Assembly (NCBI RefSeq): GCF_040499845.1
Contig: NZ_CP159342.1
Location: 3,968,001-4,032,000 of the forward strand
Direction of reading: 5' to 3'
DNA length: 64,000 nucleotides
Source: Micromonospora sp. CCTCC AA 2012012
GTDB lineage: Bacteria > Actinomycetota > Actinomycetes > Mycobacteriales > Micromonosporaceae
How positions within the stretch are numbered: the stretch's first letter is position 1; each line of letters starts with the position of its first letter. Positions 23,983 to 32,024 of the stretch are shown here, piece by piece. The notes below the pieces were generated by a model that saw only the letters and a program-made list of their open reading frames with translations, did not search any database and was not told the DNA's origin. The position numbers were made by a program, and so were the translations under genes.

Positions 23983-24939
23983 TCAGTCGGTCCCCTCCGG
24001 ATCGTCGGCGGGGTCGTTCGGCCGGTCCACCGGCATCGGCCCGATCGTCCGTTCCATGCTCTGCGGCGGCCAGGACCAGGCGGCACCGCCGGCGGGCAGG
24101 TCGGCCAGCGTCGCGGGGCGACGGGCGGGGACGGCGCCGATGGCGGCCGGGGTGGCGCCGACGGAGGCGAGCTGCCGCTCGGTCAGCACCGACCGCTGCG
24201 CCCCCAGGCCGCTCAGCGAGGTCACGCCGAGCCGGCCGGCGAGCACCGGCACCTGGTCCGGTTCGACCACGAAGACGACTTCCCGGGGGCGGACCGGGCG
24301 CAGCAGCAGCACGAGCGCGAGCACCACCAGCAGGACGCCGCCCGCCAGCAGCGCCCAGGCCACGCCGGGGAACCAGCCGGCCCGCACCTCGGCCCGCACG
24401 GCCAGGCTCAGGTCGGCACCACCGTCGGGACGCATCACCACCAGGCTCAGTCCCCGGCCGGCCAGCTCACCGGGGGTCCACTCCAGCGCGCCGACTCCGG
24501 TGCGTACCCAGAAGGTCTGCTCGCCGGGGACGGCGGGGGCGGTGCCCGGGGCGGGCGGCGCGGGCTGGTCGAGGCGGACCGGGAGCGGGCCCCGGGCCAG
24601 GGCGACCCGCCGCACGGTGGCGTGCGGTACCGGGTCGAGCCAGCGCCGCACCGCGTCGGTGGGTGCCAGCCCGACGAAGGCCGGGCCGTCGGGCGTGCCG
24701 GCGGTGAGGCGGAGTCGGGCCCGCCCGGCCCGGACGAACGGGGCGTCGGCGCGGAGCAGGTCGTCCACGTCGGTGACCAGCACGGCGCGGCCGGGGGTAC
24801 GGATGCTCTCGACGCGGGCGCCGAAGCCACCGTCGGGGTCGGCGTGCCGGGCCACGGCCCAGAGGGCACCGCCGGTCAACAGCGCCGGCACCCCCATGGC
24901 CAGGAGCAGCATTCCGGCGATCGTCCGCACGAACCGCAT
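23983..24939 (-). CDS. Membrane protein of unknown function
   Basis: 318 residues. Membrane segments at ~res 5-30 and ~190-215 enclose an extracytoplasmic region of ~155 residues that is beta-rich and contains FVGLAPTDAVRRWLDPVPH; a cytoplasmic tail of ~100 residues has repeated Ala/Gly/Pro stretches. The loop-and-anchor layout resembles actinobacterial envelope proteins without known function. It has its own promoter region (24940-25092) and shares the terminator at 23934-23962. No family name can be given. Confidence 0.7.
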   Translation of the reverse strand: MRFVRTIAGMLLLAMGVPALLTGGALWAVARHADPDGGFGARVESIRTPGRAVLVTDVDDLLRADAPFVRAGRARLRLTAGTPDGPAFVGLAPTDAVRRWLDPVPHATVRRVALARGPLPVRLDQPAPPAPGTAPAVPGEQTFWVRTGVGALEWTPGELAGRGLSLVVMRPDGGADLSLAVRAEVRAGWFPGVAWALLAGGVLLVVLALVLLLRPVRPREVVFVVEPDQVPVLAGRLGVTSLSGLGAQRSVLTERQLASVGATPAAIGAVPARRPATLADLPAGGAAWSWPPQSMERTIGPMPVDRPNDPADDPEGTD

Positions 24940-25092
24940 TCGCGTCGTTCCCCCTCGGTAGCCGATTTACCCGGCCGACCTTACCGACGCGAACCGCACA
25001 TTCACCGGATATCCACGGCAAGCACGCGAACTACCCCGGAAAGCCCGCCGACCCGCCGGAAGAACCGACGGGCCGGTGGACGTCGACGCAGG

Positions 25093-25818
25093 TCAGGACC
25101 GGGACGCGGGCTCCCGACGGGTGCGCAGGAAGGCCAGGCCACCGAGGACCAGACCGGCCAGACCGGCGACCAGGCCGGCGACGCCGAACGCCGTCCCCGC
25201 ACCGTCGGAGTCGTCGTCACCGGCGGCCGTGGCGGCGCTGTTCGGTGCCGCCGACGCCGACGCCGAGGCCGAGGCCGCGCTCAGGGTGAGCACCGGCGCC
25301 GGGTCCTCCGGCTCCGGGCCGCCCGGCGTCGGCTCCTCGATCCACCGGGACACGTTCTTGTCCGAGTACGTCTGGAGCACCTTGAACACCATCCGGTCCA
25401 CCTGCGGCAGCGGCCCCATCGAGACCGGGAACTCCTGGAACTCGCCCGGCTTCACCCCGGCGTTCGCCGCCGCCGTCCAGGTCAGCTTGGAGACCGCCTC
25501 GGTGAGCTGACTGCCGTGCACCTCGACCGGCGGGTCCACCTTGCGCTTCTCCACCGTCACCGTCCACCCCGCCACCGGCATCGTGGAGACCGAGCCGACC
25601 GGCGCGTTCTCCGGCAGCACCACCTCCACCTTGACCGTCGAGGCCTGGTCGCTCTCGTTCGGCACCCGGAAGGCGAACCGGCCGTAGCCGCCCTGGGTCG
25701 CCTGCTGGGGGTCGATCGTGACGTGCGCCGAGGCGGGCCCGGCCAGGCCCAGCACGGCGGCGGCCACGGCAGTGAGCGCGAGCGCGGCGGCGGTTGCGGT
25801 ACGCCGGAGACGGATCAT
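25093..25818 (-). CDS. YcnI-type copper-binding membrane-anchored protein (DUF1775)
   Basis: 241 residues. A signal peptide ends at ~res 31 (GPASA), leaving an N-terminal His (HVTIDPQQATQGGYGRFAFRVPNE). In YcnI of Bacillus this His and a nearby Trp/Glu bind Cu(II). The DUF1775 domain (~res 32-165) is followed by an Ala/Ser/Asp linker and one C-terminal membrane helix (~res 212-232), so it sits on the outer surface. It is the last gene of the leftward copper operon, 18 bp after CopCD. Probable role: hand copper to, or receive it from, CopC/CopD. Confidence 0.93.
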   Translation of the reverse strand: MIRLRRTATAAALALTAVAAAVLGLAGPASAHVTIDPQQATQGGYGRFAFRVPNESDQASTVKVEVVLPENAPVGSVSTMPVAGWTVTVEKRKVDPPVEVHGSQLTEAVSKLTWTAAANAGVKPGEFQEFPVSMGPLPQVDRMVFKVLQTYSDKNVSRWIEEPTPGGPEPEDPAPVLTLSAASASASASAAPNSAATAAGDDDSDGAGTAFGVAGLVAGLAGLVLGGLAFLRTRREPASRS

Positions 25819-25836
25819 GTGTCGAGGAACCTTCCG

Positions 25837-27507
25837 TTACCTGATCGGCACGGTGACGGTCACCGTGGCCTGGTCGATGTCGGACGTACGGACGGTGAAG
25901 CGGAGCTGCCACTCCCCCGAGGCGGGCAGGCTGATCTCCCCCGTCGCGTGGTTGTCGGTCAGCGGCAGCAGCGGGATGGTGATCGGCTCGATCCCCGCCG
26001 ACGGCAGGGCGGCCGTCCCCTTCCACTCCTGCACCGGCTGCGGCCGGTTGTCCTTCGTGTACGCGTAGAGGTGTACGGAGTTGCTGCCCCGCTCGGCCGG
26101 GTCCAGCTCCACCTGGATCGACGCGACCGGGCTGGAGACCGTGGTGGAGAAGTAGCCGGCGGGCGTACCGGCCACGTCGGCGGCGGCGGTGCGGGCCGGG
26201 GTGGTCTGCACCAGGGTCGCCGAGACGCCGAGCACCACCGCGGTGATCGCCAGCTCCGCCCAGACCGCCCGCCGCATCCGGCCGGGACGCCCCGCGGCGG
26301 TCCGCCGTCGCACCAGCGCCCGGGAGTACGCGGCCACCCCGATCACCACCGCGAAGAGCGCGATCTTGGCGAGCAGCAGCCGCCCGTACGTGGTCTCGAC
26401 CAGGGCCTTCGGGGTGGCCACCTCGATCAGCCCCTGCACGGTGCCGGCGAGCAGCAGCGCGGCGACGGCCAGCGCCGCCCAGCGGGACCAGATCGGCAGG
26501 ATCGCCCCCAGTTCCCGCTCGTCGGCGCGGGGCAGCAGGAACCCGGCGAGCATCACCAGTCCGCCCAGCCAAACCGCCATGCTGCCCAGGTGGACCGCGT
26601 CGACCACCACGGAGACCGCCGGCGCGGGCGACGCGGCCGGGTGCCCGGCCAGCGGCCAGGTGAACAGCGCCGACCCGCCGAGGATGGCCAGGATGAGCCC
26701 GTCGGTCCGGCCGACCGGGCCGGCGACGAGCGGCCGGAGCAGGAACGCCGCCGCGGCCAGCAGCCCGAGCCGGACCAGGTGCGCGGTGCCGAAGGCGCTG
26801 CCCAGCACGTCACCGACACCGGCCCCGGTCACGTCGAACAGCCCACCCCCGGCGGTGTACGGCACCTGCAACCACAGCTCGGCGACGGTGGCGAAGGCCA
26901 GCAGTCCCACCCCGGCCCAGGCCAGCCGGGCCGGCCCTCGACGGGACAGCCGCCGGGGCCAGAGCGCGGCGAGCACCAGCGCCGGGCCGACCAGCAGCAG
27001 CAGACCGACGTAGCCGAGGTACTTCGCCACCTTGACGGCGTTGACCACCACCGGGTCGGCCCGGTTGTCGCCGCCGGAGTCGACCGGGGGCGTGGACGGG
27101 GCGCCCACCGAGTAGGTGAACGCGCCGGAGACCGGGTGGCTGTCGGCGGAGATCACCCGGTAGCTGACCAGGTAGGTGCCGCGCGCGCCGGCCGGGTCGA
27201 CCGGAATGGTCACCACCGCGCCACGGAACGACGGCTCGCCGCGGTCGGCGCGGGAGCCGTCCGGGGCGATCACCCGGATCTTGCCGGGCACCTTGCGGAC
27301 GCCCTCGCTGAAGGTCAGCACCACCTCGGCAGGCCCGCTCGGCACCACCGCCGACGCGGTCGGACTGCTGCTGACCAGCACGGCGTGGGCGCTCGCCGGG
27401 GTGGCCGGGGCGAGCAGCAGGGCGACGACGGTGAGCAGCAGACCGGCGGCGGCACCCACCTGGGCGAGCCATCGACGGTCGTGCCGGCGCGAAACGGCAG
27501 CAGTCAT
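25837..27507 (-). CDS. CopC-CopD fusion, copper transport protein (YcnJ-like)
   Basis: ~556 residues. After a signal peptide comes a CopC domain beginning at the mature His (AHAVLVSSSPTASAVV, ~res 40) with VISADSHPVSGAFTYSVG supplying the second copper-site His. CopD follows with about eight membrane segments (~res 160-430), including VDAVHLGSMAVWLGGL and SRWAALAVAALLLAG. A C-terminal YtkA-like beta domain (~res 450-556) is typical of actinobacterial CopCD. It moves copper across the membrane, probably inward. ATG 27507 or 27516 are equally possible starts; 27507 is used. It follows the zinc-finger protein by 44 bp and precedes ycnI. Confidence 0.93.
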   Translation of the reverse strand: MTAAVSRRHDRRWLAQVGAAAGLLLTVVALLLAPATPASAHAVLVSSSPTASAVVPSGPAEVVLTFSEGVRKVPGKIRVIAPDGSRADRGEPSFRGAVVTIPVDPAGARGTYLVSYRVISADSHPVSGAFTYSVGAPSTPPVDSGGDNRADPVVVNAVKVAKYLGYVGLLLLVGPALVLAALWPRRLSRRGPARLAWAGVGLLAFATVAELWLQVPYTAGGGLFDVTGAGVGDVLGSAFGTAHLVRLGLLAAAAFLLRPLVAGPVGRTDGLILAILGGSALFTWPLAGHPAASPAPAVSVVVDAVHLGSMAVWLGGLVMLAGFLLPRADERELGAILPIWSRWAALAVAALLLAGTVQGLIEVATPKALVETTYGRLLLAKIALFAVVIGVAAYSRALVRRRTAAGRPGRMRRAVWAELAITAVVLGVSATLVQTTPARTAAADVAGTPAGYFSTTVSSPVASIQVELDPAERGSNSVHLYAYTKDNRPQPVQEWKGTAALPSAGIEPITIPLLPLTDNHATGEISLPASGEWQLRFTVRTSDIDQATVTVTVPIR

Positions 27508-27551
27508 GCCCGTCATGCTCGCCGACCGGGGGCGCGAACGGCCAACCGGAG

Positions 27552-28196
27552 TCACCCGCGTCCCGCCGCGAGCACCGCCGGCAGCCGGCGCTCCCGCTCG
27601 CCGCTGACCCGGCCCAGCGCCCAGAGCAGCGCGGCCTGGACCACCGCGGCCAGGTGACCCACCTCGTGCACCAGGGCGGTGGTCGAGTTGGCGATGTCCA
27701 CCGCGCTCGTGCCGGCCAGGCAGACCGCCAGCACCAGCGCCACCGGCAGGAAGGCCCGGGCCCGCTCCGGCCGCCAGGCGGCCAGCGCGAAGCCGACGGC
27801 CAGGGCCGCGTCGAACGAGGCCATCTCCCGGCTGGTGTGCGGGTCCGCGTCGACACCCAGACCGGCCAGCAGGATCGGCAGCGCCACGGCGAGCTGGGCG
27901 ACCGCGGCGACCGCCACGGCCACCCGCAGCACCTGGCGCCGGGCCCGCGCGGTCACCGCCGCCGCCTGCCGGGCCGCGTCCTGCTCGGCGGCCACGGCGG
28001 CCAGCACCGGCGCGGTCAGATCGGGTACGACCACCGCCTGCAACCGGGTGAGCCGGGTCACCCGCTCGGCGCGGGCCAGCCAGGAGCGGCAGCCGGGGCA
28101 GGAGTCGGTGTGGGCGTCGAGCGCCGTCGACGACGCCCCGGGGTCCTCCCCGTCGAGCCGCGCCGACAGCGCCGCACGTACGTCGTCGCATGTCAT
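27552..28196 (-). CDS. Anti-sigma-factor-like zinc-finger membrane protein
   Basis: 214 residues. Res ~1-40 contain an HxxxCxxC zinc-binding motif (HTDSCPGCRSWL, ~res 29-40) preceded by MTCDDVRAALSARLDG, the usual layout of ZAS anti-sigma domains. Res ~90-200 form four to five membrane segments. It lies divergent to an ECF sigma gene 108 bp away, and both sides have similar predicted ECF promoters, so it is a strong candidate to hold that sigma factor at the membrane. It begins the operon with CopCD and YcnI, so its release signal may be copper or redox state; this is inferred. Confidence 0.75.
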   Translation of the reverse strand: MTCDDVRAALSARLDGEDPGASSTALDAHTDSCPGCRSWLARAERVTRLTRLQAVVVPDLTAPVLAAVAAEQDAARQAAAVTARARRQVLRVAVAVAAVAQLAVALPILLAGLGVDADPHTSREMASFDAALAVGFALAAWRPERARAFLPVALVLAVCLAGTSAVDIANSTTALVHEVGHLAAVVQAALLWALGRVSGERERRLPAVLAAGRG

Positions 28197-28206
28197 GAGG
28201 GGGTAG

Positions 28207-28231
28207 TCGGCCCGGACGACGGAAAAGTTCC
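28207..28231 (-). promoter_or_regulatory. ECF-type promoter of the anti-sigma/CopCD/ycnI operon
   Basis: On the minus strand GGAAC (28231-28227) and CGAC (28210-28207) are separated by 17 bp, ending 10 bp before the ATG of the zinc-finger gene. The same elements with the same 17-bp spacing precede the MauE gene. Confidence 0.6.
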
Positions 28232-28303
28232 CGGCGTGGCGCGGACCATCAACGGGCCGAAGGACCCTGTCCGGTCGGTGCGCGCCGCGTAACCTTGGCT
28301 GTC

Positions 28304-28888
28304 GTGATCCCCGCCCCGCGCGACACCGCCGCCGCGACCGACCCGGTGGGCGAGCCTGCGCGGGAGACGGCGACCCGCTGGGCGCTCGCCGCCCGGGACG
28401 GGGACCCGGTCGCCCAGGCCGCCTTCGTCCGGGCCACCCAGGCCGAGGTGTGGCGCTTCGCCGCCGCGCTGGTGGATCCGGACAGCGCCGACGACCTCAC
28501 CCAGGACACCTACCTGCGGGCGTTCCGGGCGCTGCCGTCGTTCGAGGGACGCTCCAGCGCCCGGACCTGGCTGCTCGGCATCGCCCGCCGGGCCTGCGCC
28601 GACCATCTGCGCACGGTGGTCCGGCGGCGGCGACTCGACGAACGGCTCGCCGCGCACGCCTGGACCGACCGGCCGCACCCGGACCCGGCCGGGCACCTCG
28701 GTGCCGCCGACCTGGTCCGCCGGCTCCCCGCCGAGCGGCGGGCCGCGTTCGTCCTCACCCAACTGCTCGGCCTGTCGTACGCGGAGACCGCCGAGGTGGA
28801 AGGGGTGCCGGTGGGCACCATCCGCTCCCGGGTGGCCCGGGCCCGCTGCGAGCTGGTCGAGGCCGTCGACGACGCCCTCACCGGCTGA
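28304..28888 (+). CDS. ECF RNA polymerase sigma factor
   Basis: 194 residues from GTG 28304 (a TTG nine bases earlier is less likely). Sigma region 2 spans ~res 35-100, with DLTQDTYLRAFRALPSFEGRSSARTWLLGIARRACADH; region 4 spans ~res 130-185, with LPAERRAAFVLTQLLGLSYAETAEVEGVPVGTIRSRVARAR. There is no region 3, as in ECF factors, and no C-terminal extension. Neighbours are an anti-sigma-like protein and copper genes on one side and thiol-redox genes on the other. It is likely to direct transcription of both sets from the GGAAC-N17-CGAC promoters. Placement in the SigC-like ECF group is tentative. Confidence 0.9.
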   Translation: MIPAPRDTAAATDPVGEPARETATRWALAARDGDPVAQAAFVRATQAEVWRFAAALVDPDSADDLTQDTYLRAFRALPSFEGRSSARTWLLGIARRACADHLRTVVRRRRLDERLAAHAWTDRPHPDPAGHLGAADLVRRLPAERRAAFVLTQLLGLSYAETAEVEGVPVGTIRSRVARARCELVEAVDDALTG

Positions 28889-28891
28889 TGC

Positions 28892-28917
28892 GGAACTTTC
28901 CTCGGAAACAGGACGAC
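28892..28917 (+). promoter_or_regulatory. ECF-type promoter of the MauE/DsbA operon
   Basis: GGAAC (28892-28896) and CGAC (28914-28917) with 17 bp between, directly after the sigma-factor stop. It lies so close to ATG 28920 that a transcript from it would be leaderless or start at GTG 28926. Confidence 0.55.
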
Positions 28918-28919
28918 CA

Positions 28920-29438
28920 ATGACCGTGACCGCACCGAGCATCCGACGCTGGCCCACCCTGCGGCCCTGGCTCGGCACCGCCGCCCGCCTCGGGCTGGCC
29001 GCCGTCTGGCTGATCGCCGGCGGCGCCAAGGTCGGTGACCTGGCCGGCTCCGGCCGCGCCGTCAACGCCTACCGGATCCTGCCGTACGACGCGGCCACCG
29101 CCGTCGGCGCCGCGCTGCCCTTCGTGGAGCTGGCGCTCGGCGTACTCCTGCTCCTCGGGCTGGCCACCCGACTGGCCGCCGGGGTCTCCGCGGCGCTGCT
29201 GATGGTCTTCATCACCGGCATCGCCTCGGCCTGGAGCCGTGGCCTGGCCATCGACTGCGGCTGCTTCGGCAGCGGCGGGCAGCTCGCCGCCGGGCAGGCC
29301 CCGAGCTATCTCCCGGAGATCCTCCGGGACCTGGGATTCCTGGCGCTCGCCGGATTCCTGCTGAGCTGGCCCCGCACCCCGTTCTCGGTGGACGGCTGGC
29401 TGGCGGGCGAACCACCCGTGGAGGACGAGGATGAGTAG
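28920..29438 (+). CDS. MauE/DoxX-family membrane protein
   Basis: 172 residues with four membrane helices. Opening AARLGLAAVWLIAGGAKV is typical of the MauE/DoxX fold, and AIDCGCFGSGG (~res 112-122) provides the paired cysteines seen in MauE-type redox partners. Such proteins pass reducing or oxidising equivalents across the membrane to thioredoxin-like partners; the next gene encodes one, overlapping by 8 bp. An alternative start is GTG 28926. The ECF-type promoter immediately upstream places it under the neighbouring sigma factor. Confidence 0.85.
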   Translation: MTVTAPSIRRWPTLRPWLGTAARLGLAAVWLIAGGAKVGDLAGSGRAVNAYRILPYDAATAVGAALPFVELALGVLLLLGLATRLAAGVSAALLMVFITGIASAWSRGLAIDCGCFGSGGQLAAGQAPSYLPEILRDLGFLALAGFLLSWPRTPFSVDGWLAGEPPVEDEDE

Positions 29439-30147
29439 TCGCAAGGGGCAGCGGGACGCGGCGCGGGTGGTCCGCGAGCAGATCGCCCGGGAGAAGCGGC
29501 GCAAGCGGACCCTCTGGACGTCGGTGGCCGCGGTGGCCGTGCTGATCATCGCCGGCCTGATCGGCTGGTCGGTCTTCCGCAGCCAGAAGTCGGACACGTG
29601 GACCGCCCCGCCCGGCGCGAACGACCCCGGCACCGGCATCGTCGTCGGCAGCGGCCCGGTCACCATCGACCTCTACGAGGACTACCTCTGCCCGGTCTGC
29701 AGGCAGTTCCAGCAGACCACCGGCCCGACGATCAACCAGCTCGTCAGCGCCGGCAAGGCGAAGGTGGTCTTCCACCCGGTCGCCTACCTGAACCGCTACT
29801 CCACCACGGAATACTCCACCCGGGCGTCGGCCGCCTCCGGCTGCGCCGCCAAGGGCGGCAAGTTCAAGGAGTTCACCGACCAGCTCTTCGCCCGGCAGCC
29901 GGCCGAGGGGAGCGCCGGGCTGAGCAACGACGAGCTGATCGACATCGGGGTCGGCGTCGGACTCGACAGGGACGACTTCGGCTCCTGCGTCAAGGACGGC
30001 ACGTACAAGCCGTGGACCGAGCACGTCACCGACGACGCGAGCAAGGCCGGGGTGACCGGCACCCCGACCATCAAGGTCAACGGCAAGGACGTCGAGGACC
30101 GCAGCCCGGAGGGCGTCACGGCGGCGGTGGAGGCGGCCGGCAAGTGA
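29431..30147 (+). CDS. Membrane-anchored DsbA-type thiol-disulfide oxidoreductase
   Basis: 238 residues. One membrane helix (~res 29-50) follows a basic cytoplasmic start; the thioredoxin-fold domain lies outside the membrane. The active site is CPVC in DLYEDYLCPVCRQFQQ (~res 88-91), and the cis-proline loop GVTGTPTIKVNG is near the end. In actinobacteria such proteins act in oxidative folding or maintain cysteines of copper proteins. It is encoded directly after, and overlapping, the MauE-like gene, its probable electron partner. The downstream gene overlaps by 4 bp (GTGA). Confidence 0.92.
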   Translation: MSSRKGQRDAARVVREQIAREKRRKRTLWTSVAAVAVLIIAGLIGWSVFRSQKSDTWTAPPGANDPGTGIVVGSGPVTIDLYEDYLCPVCRQFQQTTGPTINQLVSAGKAKVVFHPVAYLNRYSTTEYSTRASAASGCAAKGGKFKEFTDQLFARQPAEGSAGLSNDELIDIGVGVGLDRDDFGSCVKDGTYKPWTEHVTDDASKAGVTGTPTIKVNGKDVEDRSPEGVTAAVEAAGK

Positions 30148-31238
30148 TCCCCGTACCGCTGCGTCGGGCGGGACTGGTCGTCACCGCCGCGCTCGCCGCC
30201 CTGCTCGCCCTGGCCACCCCGGCCGCCGCGCACGGCGCGGACGCCCCCGACGGCACCGACTACCGGGTCACCCTGACCGGGCTCAGCCCCGCCCCGGCCG
30301 GGCTGACCGTACGGGTCGTCGAGGCCGGCGCCCGGCTGGAGCTGACCAACCGCACCGGGCGGGACGTCGAGGTGCTCGGCTACTCCGGCGAGCCGTACCT
30401 GCGGGTGGGCCCCGGCGGGGTGTACGAGAACAGCCGCTCCCCGGCGACGTACCTCAACCAGACCCTGGCCGGCGACACCAGCCTCTCCAGCGAGGCCGAC
30501 CCGGCCGCCACCCCGGTCTGGTACCGGCTCGACCCGGGACGGTCGGTGCGCTGGCACGACCAGCGGACCCGCTGGCTGGAGTCGTCCCCGCCGCCCCAGG
30601 TCAGCGCCGACCCCGGCCGGGAACAGCGGATCCGCGACTGGGTGGTGCCGCTGCGGGTCGGTACGGAGACGGTGGAGGTCCGGGGCACCCTGGACTGGGT
30701 GCCGCCGCCCGACGCGTACCCCTGGTGGGTGGCCGCCACCCTCGGCTTCCTGGCGATCGGGGCGGCCGGGCTGGCACCCGCCGGCACGACGGCCGGCACC
30801 CGGGCCCTGCGCGGGGTGGGCGCGCTGCTCGCCCTCGGTGGGGCCGCCGCCGTGGTGTTCACCGTCGGCCGGGAACTGGACGCCGGATCCGCCGGGATCG
30901 GTGGCGTGCTGGTCGGACTGGTCGGCGGGCAGATCTGGGCGCTGCTCACCGGGTTCGGCGCGATCGCCGCCGGCGGGTACGCGCTGACCCGCCGCGAGGC
31001 CGCCGACTTCGCGCTCGCCCTCGCCGGCGCCTGCCTGGCGATCTTCGGCGGATTCGCCAACGTCGCCGTGCTGTCCCGGTCGGTGGTGCCGGTGGCGTGG
31101 CCGCCCACCACCGCCCGGATCCTGGTGACCCTGGTGCTGGCCACCGGGGCCGGCGCGGTCGCCGCCGGGGTCCTGCGGCTGCACGCCGCCGCCCGCACCG
31201 CGCCGCGTCCCGCGCAGCCGGTGCCCACGCCCCGCTGA
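30144..31238 (+). CDS. Membrane protein with exported N-terminal domain, unknown function
   Basis: 364 residues, GTG start overlapping the DsbA stop. A signal peptide ends TPAAAHG, leaving a His near the new N-terminus. An exported beta-rich domain (~res 35-190) has LELTNRTGRDVEVLGYSGEPYLRVGPGGVYENSRSPATYLN, and about five membrane helices follow (~res 195-345). It is the last gene of the sigma/MauE/DsbA operon. Proteins of this design recur beside copper-uptake operons in actinobacteria, but I know no assigned function. Copper-related membrane protein is a reasonable guess only. Confidence 0.75.
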   Translation: MIPVPLRRAGLVVTAALAALLALATPAAAHGADAPDGTDYRVTLTGLSPAPAGLTVRVVEAGARLELTNRTGRDVEVLGYSGEPYLRVGPGGVYENSRSPATYLNQTLAGDTSLSSEADPAATPVWYRLDPGRSVRWHDQRTRWLESSPPPQVSADPGREQRIRDWVVPLRVGTETVEVRGTLDWVPPPDAYPWWVAATLGFLAIGAAGLAPAGTTAGTRALRGVGALLALGGAAAVVFTVGRELDAGSAGIGGVLVGLVGGQIWALLTGFGAIAAGGYALTRREAADFALALAGACLAIFGGFANVAVLSRSVVPVAWPPTTARILVTLVLATGAGAVAAGVLRLHAAARTAPRPAQPVPTPR

Positions 31239-31250
31239 GCGTCGGGGCCG

Positions 31251-32024
31251 TCAGACGGGACGGGCGACCGCGCGGGGGTCGAAGCCGTACGGCAGTTCCA
31301 GCCGGTGCGCGGCCAGCAGCGCCGGGTCGGTGAGCAGCTCGACGGTGGGGGCGTCCGCGACGATCCGGCCGGCGTCCAGGATCACCGAGCGGTCGCAGAG
31401 TTCCGCCGCGTACGGCAGGTCGTGGGTGACCATGAGCAGGGTCACCGGCAGGTCGCGCAGGATCGCCGCCAGCTCCCGCCGGGCCGCCGGGTCGAGGTTC
31501 GACGACGGCTCGTCCAGCACCAGGATCTCCGGGTGCATGGCGAGCACGGTGGCCACCGCCACCCGGCGGCGCTGCCCGAAGGAGAGGTGGTGCGGTGCCC
31601 GGTCCCGGTGCGCGGTCATCCCCACCGCGGCGAGCGCCTCGTCCACCCGGGCGGCCAGTTCCGCGCCGCGCAGCCCCAGGTTGGCCGGGCCGAACGCCAC
31701 GTCCTCGGCGACGGTGGGCAGGAAGAGCTGGTCGTCGGGATCCTGGAAGACGATGCCGACCCGGCGACGGATCTCGGCGAGCGTCGCGCGGTCCCGGCTG
31801 ACCGGCAGGCCGCCGACGGTCACCGTTCCCTCGGTGGCGGCGAGGATGCCGTTGAGGTGCAGCACGAGGGTGGTCTTGCCGGCGCCGTTCGGCCCGAGCA
31901 GCGCCACCCGCTCGCCGCGCGGCACGGTCAGGTCCACCCCGTGCAGGGCGACGTGACCGTCCGGGTACGCGTACCGGACGCCACGCACGTCCAGGGAGGG
32001 CGGGCTCTGCACGGCTCCGATCAT
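31251..32024 (-). CDS. cbiO: Energy-coupling ATPase of the Co/Ni ECF transporter
   Basis: 257 residues. An ABC ATPase with Walker A GPNGAGKTT (~res 43), Q-loop FQDPDDQLFLPTVAEDVAFGP typical of CbiO, signature LSFGQRRRVAVA, Walker B ILVLDEPSSNLD and the H-loop MVTHD. It powers metal uptake through CbiQ and the CbiM/N substrate unit. The start ATG 32024 overlaps the cbiQ stop (ATGA). It is the last gene of the leftward cbiMNQO operon. Nur control suggests nickel is the substrate, though CbiO itself does not decide this. Confidence 0.95.
   Translation of the reverse strand: MIGAVQSPPSLDVRGVRYAYPDGHVALHGVDLTVPRGERVALLGPNGAGKTTLVLHLNGILAATEGTVTVGGLPVSRDRATLAEIRRRVGIVFQDPDDQLFLPTVAEDVAFGPANLGLRGAELAARVDEALAAVGMTAHRDRAPHHLSFGQRRRVAVATVLAMHPEILVLDEPSSNLDPAARRELAAILRDLPVTLLMVTHDLPYAAELCDRSVILDAGRIVADAPTVELLTDPALLAAHRLELPYGFDPRAVARPV

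Noticed and set aside
23926..27657. A 1243-codon open frame on the plus strand
   Set aside because: It lies opposite the membrane protein, YcnI and CopCD genes, is extremely rich in Arg, Gly and Pro, and has no recognisable domain; it is a shadow frame of high-GC sequence.
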